Below, in pieces: positions 31,099 through 33,130 of a stretch of 33,130 nucleotides of DNA; positions within the stretch are counted from its first letter, which is position 1; every line of letters begins with the position of its first letter. Under the pieces are notes generated by a model. It did no database searches and was not told where the DNA came from. It worked only from the letters and a program-made list of their open reading frames with translations. The DNA lies in contig NZ_JADGIA010000034.1 in NCBI RefSeq assembly GCF_019683635.1, positions 1 to 33,130 on the forward strand. The letters are read 5' to 3'. The DNA comes from Thermogemmatispora sp. Its GTDB lineage: Bacteria; Chloroflexota; Ktedonobacteria; Ktedonobacterales; Ktedonobacteraceae. The position numbers were made by a program, and so were the translations under genes.

Positions 31099-32175
31099 TC
31101 AGCGCCATCCTTTATAGAGCTGGGTTAGCTCGCCAGTGCGCTCACTGCGCCGCCCAGGACGCAACGGCGAGGTAGCGCGCAGGACCTTGTAACGGCTATT
31201 GCCGCCCACCTCCTGCACCTCCTCAAAGCACTCCTCCAGCACCGGCTCGTACTTCAAGAAGCGATTGGCCACCAGGTAGAAGCGCCCGCGACGCGGCGTC
31301 AGCAGCCGGGCACTCTCGCGGATAAAGCGCTCGCCGACGGCCTTTGTATTGACACCCCACACATGGAACGGGGGATTGGTCGCGATCAGGCTGAAACGCT
31401 GCCCGTTCACAGCGCTGGTGGCATCGCTGGGTAAAGCCTGGGCGTTGCTCAGGCCCTTTTCCTGCAGCCGCTGCTGCGCCAGGGCTACCGCCGCCAGGCT
31501 GGCATCAACCAGGGTCACACTGCCCTTACGAGCGCGCTCAGCAATATGCAGGCCAATATAGCCGGCCCCACAGCCGAGATCGAGCGCCACATCGGTCACA
31601 TAGACCTCCAGCGACTCCAGCAAGAGGCGCGTCCCTTCATCCAGCTCACCACCAGCAAAGACCTCGCGCTGCGGCCAGGCCGGCGGCTCCGCAGACAGAG
31701 GCGTCTCGGCAGTCTTCTCCGCCGCTACGACCCGCCAGCCCTTGCTGATCTCTACCGTCTCCAGATTGCCAAAGTACTCGCGCATGCGCCGCGCAATTGA
31801 GAGAATCCCTCGATCCTTCGCTCCAGTCACATAGAGACGTCCGCCGGGCTTAAGGGCATAGCGGGCCGCCTCCAGCCCATAGTAGACCCAGGCTTTGGAG
31901 GGCTGATAGAGCAGATTCATGACCGCGACATCTATGGTATTCGGCGAAGTTTCTCGCGTATACTCATGGAAAGGAATGTGTTGTAACTGGCTGCGGGCAG
32001 GGACAGCGTACGCTTGTTCAAGGGCGCCGACGTTGTCTTCCGCCAGGATGATTCGCCCACGGCTGAGTTGACGTGCGGCCACCTGGACAAAGGGGTCCGC
32101 CGCTGAATTTAAGATCAGCAAGCGCTGCTCAGCATGCAAAGGAACATTGTCAGCTAAGAGTTGAGGATGGAGCAT
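31099..32175 (-). CDS. RsmC/RlmG-like class I SAM-dependent methyltransferase
   Basis: Predicted RNA guanine-N2 methyltransferase. The 358-residue product has the two-domain layout of RsmC/RlmG. A degenerate N-terminal methyltransferase domain (about 15-150) lacks a clear SAM loop. A catalytic C-terminal domain follows, with SAM loop ALDLGCGAGYIGLHI (about 197-210) and the NPPFH motif at 267-271, characteristic of exocyclic-amine methylation of guanine in rRNA. Whether the target is 16S G1207 or 23S G1835 cannot be read from sequence. ATG 32175 is preferred because AGAGGG lies eight bases upstream. ATG 32181 is only two bases from that site. The gene runs head-to-head with the transaldolase-like gene, separated by only four bases. 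Confidence 0.87.
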   Translation of the reverse strand: MLHPQLLADNVPLHAEQRLLILNSAADPFVQVAARQLSRGRIILAEDNVGALEQAYAVPARSQLQHIPFHEYTRETSPNTIDVAVMNLLYQPSKAWVYYGLEAARYALKPGGRLYVTGAKDRGILSIARRMREYFGNLETVEISKGWRVVAAEKTAETPLSAEPPAWPQREVFAGGELDEGTRLLLESLEVYVTDVALDLGCGAGYIGLHIAERARKGSVTLVDASLAAVALAQQRLQEKGLSNAQALPSDATSAVNGQRFSLIATNPPFHVWGVNTKAVGERFIRESARLLTPRRGRFYLVANRFLKYEPVLEECFEEVQEVGGNSRYKVLRATSPLRPGRRSERTGELTQLYKGWR

Positions 32176-32179
32176 ACGC

Positions 32180-32848
32180 ATGGCCCTCTACGTTGATACT
32201 GCTTTCATAGATGATATCACGAACGTGGCCCGCACGGTACCATTAGCCGGCGTGACCACCAATCCAACGCTGTTGCTGGCCGCCCGTGAGCGCGGTCAGC
32301 AGCTCTCGCCCCGCCAGGTGCTGGAGGCGCTGCTAGAGGCCCTGAGCGGCCATGTCTTCATGCAGCCGGGCGCCAGCGAGGAAGAGGAGATGTATCGTGA
32401 GGCTCTCAGCTACATCGAGATGGCACCCGAGCGTGTTATCCCGAAAATCCCTATGAACCAGGTGGGCATGCGCGTGGCCCGCCGTCTGAGCAGTCAGGGC
32501 TATGCACTGGCTTTTACCGCCGTCACCACCGTGCCCCAGACTTATTGCGCCCTTCAGGTGCGCGCCGATTTCGTCATTCCCTACTACAACCGCCTGGAGC
32601 GCTCCGGGATCGATGCCACAGCCCGCATCGCTCAGATGGCCTCTCTCTGCCGCTCTCAGGAGCCAGCAACCACACGCGTGCTGGTGGCAAGCATTAAGAC
32701 TCCCGAGGAGGCCGCCCGCGCTCTCCTGGCCGGCGCTCACGATCTGACCGCTCCCCCCCAGGTCCTGCTCGATTTGATCAGCGACCCGCTCAGCGAGGAG
32801 GCCATCCAGCGCTTCAATCGCGACTGGGAGAAGATGAACAAACTGTAA
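32180..32848 (+). CDS. Transaldolase / fructose-6-phosphate aldolase family protein
   Basis: Class I aldolase of the small transaldolase (FSA/TalC) subfamily. The 222 residues equal the family's usual length of about 220. The start MALYVDTAFIDDI and the GVTTNPTLLL motif (24-32) are diagnostic. The Schiff-base Lys is K89 in RVIPKIPMN. AFTAVTTVPQTYCAL and FVIPYYNRLERSGID follow as in FSA. It may act as a transaldolase in the pentose phosphate route or as an aldolase splitting a fructose-6-phosphate-like substrate. The ATG at 32180 has GGAG seven bases upstream, but that site lies within the 5' codons of the opposite methyltransferase gene. No close partner gene downstream is visible in this window. 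Confidence 0.9.
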   Translation: MALYVDTAFIDDITNVARTVPLAGVTTNPTLLLAARERGQQLSPRQVLEALLEALSGHVFMQPGASEEEEMYREALSYIEMAPERVIPKIPMNQVGMRVARRLSSQGYALAFTAVTTVPQTYCALQVRADFVIPYYNRLERSGIDATARIAQMASLCRSQEPATTRVLVASIKTPEEAARALLAGAHDLTAPPQVLLDLISDPLSEEAIQRFNRDWEKMNKL

Positions 32849-32880
32849 TCGTTCACGTTGCGCTAGTATACGAGAACGAT
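32848..32880. other. Dyad element directly after the transaldolase-like gene
   Basis: ATCGTTC (32848-32854) and GAACGAT (32874-32880) pair perfectly. A nested CGT/ACG pair extends the dyad to ten pairs with one A-A mismatch and an 11-base loop. It starts at the stop codon (its first base is the last stop base). It lacks a T-tract, so it could be a weak terminator or, given the neighbouring GAACGTTC, part of a protein-binding array. Confidence 0.4.
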
Positions 32881-32884
32881 GAAA

Positions 32885-33130
32885 GAACGTTCATGAATCA
32901 GCCCCCCACGTTCATGCGATTCTCATCTGAGCGCGCTATCATGTAGGCGTAACAAGCTTCAGAGAACGGTTCCGCGGGCGCGAGGCAAACGTGGGGGGGA
33001 TAGTAGAGAAACGGGACTCCTGGGGTCAGGCAACGTGGCAGGGTGGCACGTCTCTCTGGGCAGTTCTCCGTCATCTCACTACTACTACTTGCTCGACACG
33101 GATCGGCGCAACGTGGTGAGGGTGGTTACT
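32885..33130. promoter_or_regulatory. Repeat-rich non-coding region at the right edge
   Basis: No gene is visible after 32848. The stretch contains the palindrome GAACGTTC (32885-32892) and the direct repeat ACGTTCATG (32887-32895 and 32908-32916, 21 bp apart). The odd palindrome GAACGGTTC lies at 32964-32972. An 11-bp perfect inverted repeat pairs CCCCCCACGTT (32902-32912) with AACGTGGGGGG (32988-32998). The GCAACGTGG motif recurs further right. It is probably the upstream control region of a gene beyond the window. Confidence 0.45.

Overview
The window is high-GC bacterial chromosomal DNA with no mobile elements, tRNA, rRNA or CRISPR. Gene content and order suggest a Chloroflexota bacterium, probably of the class Ktedonobacteria (Thermogemmatispora-like). 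That assignment is inferred from protein flavour, not proven. Two blocks dominate: a cell-division and cell-wall (dcw) cluster at 1-14140 and an L-rhamnose utilisation locus at 15592-27347. A few housekeeping or peripheral metabolic genes follow.

The dcw cluster is read leftward on the minus strand as mraZ, rsmH, ftsL, ftsI (class B PBP), a small acidic protein of unknown function, ftsW, murG, murC, murB, ftsQ, ftsA and the first 81 codons of ftsZ. murE, murF, mraY, murD and ddl are absent from this run, although murE/murF/mraY/murD usually lie between ftsI and ftsW. The cluster starts at a dense control region (14032-14226). It holds a consensus -10 box, three 10-bp-phased GTGG(G/T)G repeats matching the pattern of MraZ boxes, three DnaA boxes, a 25-bp palindrome and a divergent promoter pointing at an HSL-family esterase gene.

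The rhamnose locus (minus strand, order rhaT-rhaP-rhaQ-rhaS-rhaI-rhaEW-rhaB) encodes an ABC importer, the isomerase, a fused rhamnulose-1-phosphate aldolase/lactaldehyde dehydrogenase, and the kinase. Together they convert external L-rhamnose to DHAP plus an oxidised lactaldehyde product. A divergent LacI-family regulator lies upstream. A perfect 16-bp palindrome sits exactly on the -35 box of the promoter that points at the regulator, so autoregulation is likely and shared control of the importer operon is plausible. A 13-bp perfect dyad separates the convergent esterase and rhaB genes.

The right third carries a class I aminotransferase and a divergent CX5R protein phosphatase that share a short promoter/operator region, then a YtcJ-like amidohydrolase, an RsmC-like methyltransferase and a transaldolase-family protein. 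The last two are arranged head-to-head so tightly that each ribosome-binding site lies inside the other coding sequence. The final 280 bases are non-coding and rich in repeated CGTTCA/GAAC half-sites and inverted repeats, probably the control region of a gene beyond the window.
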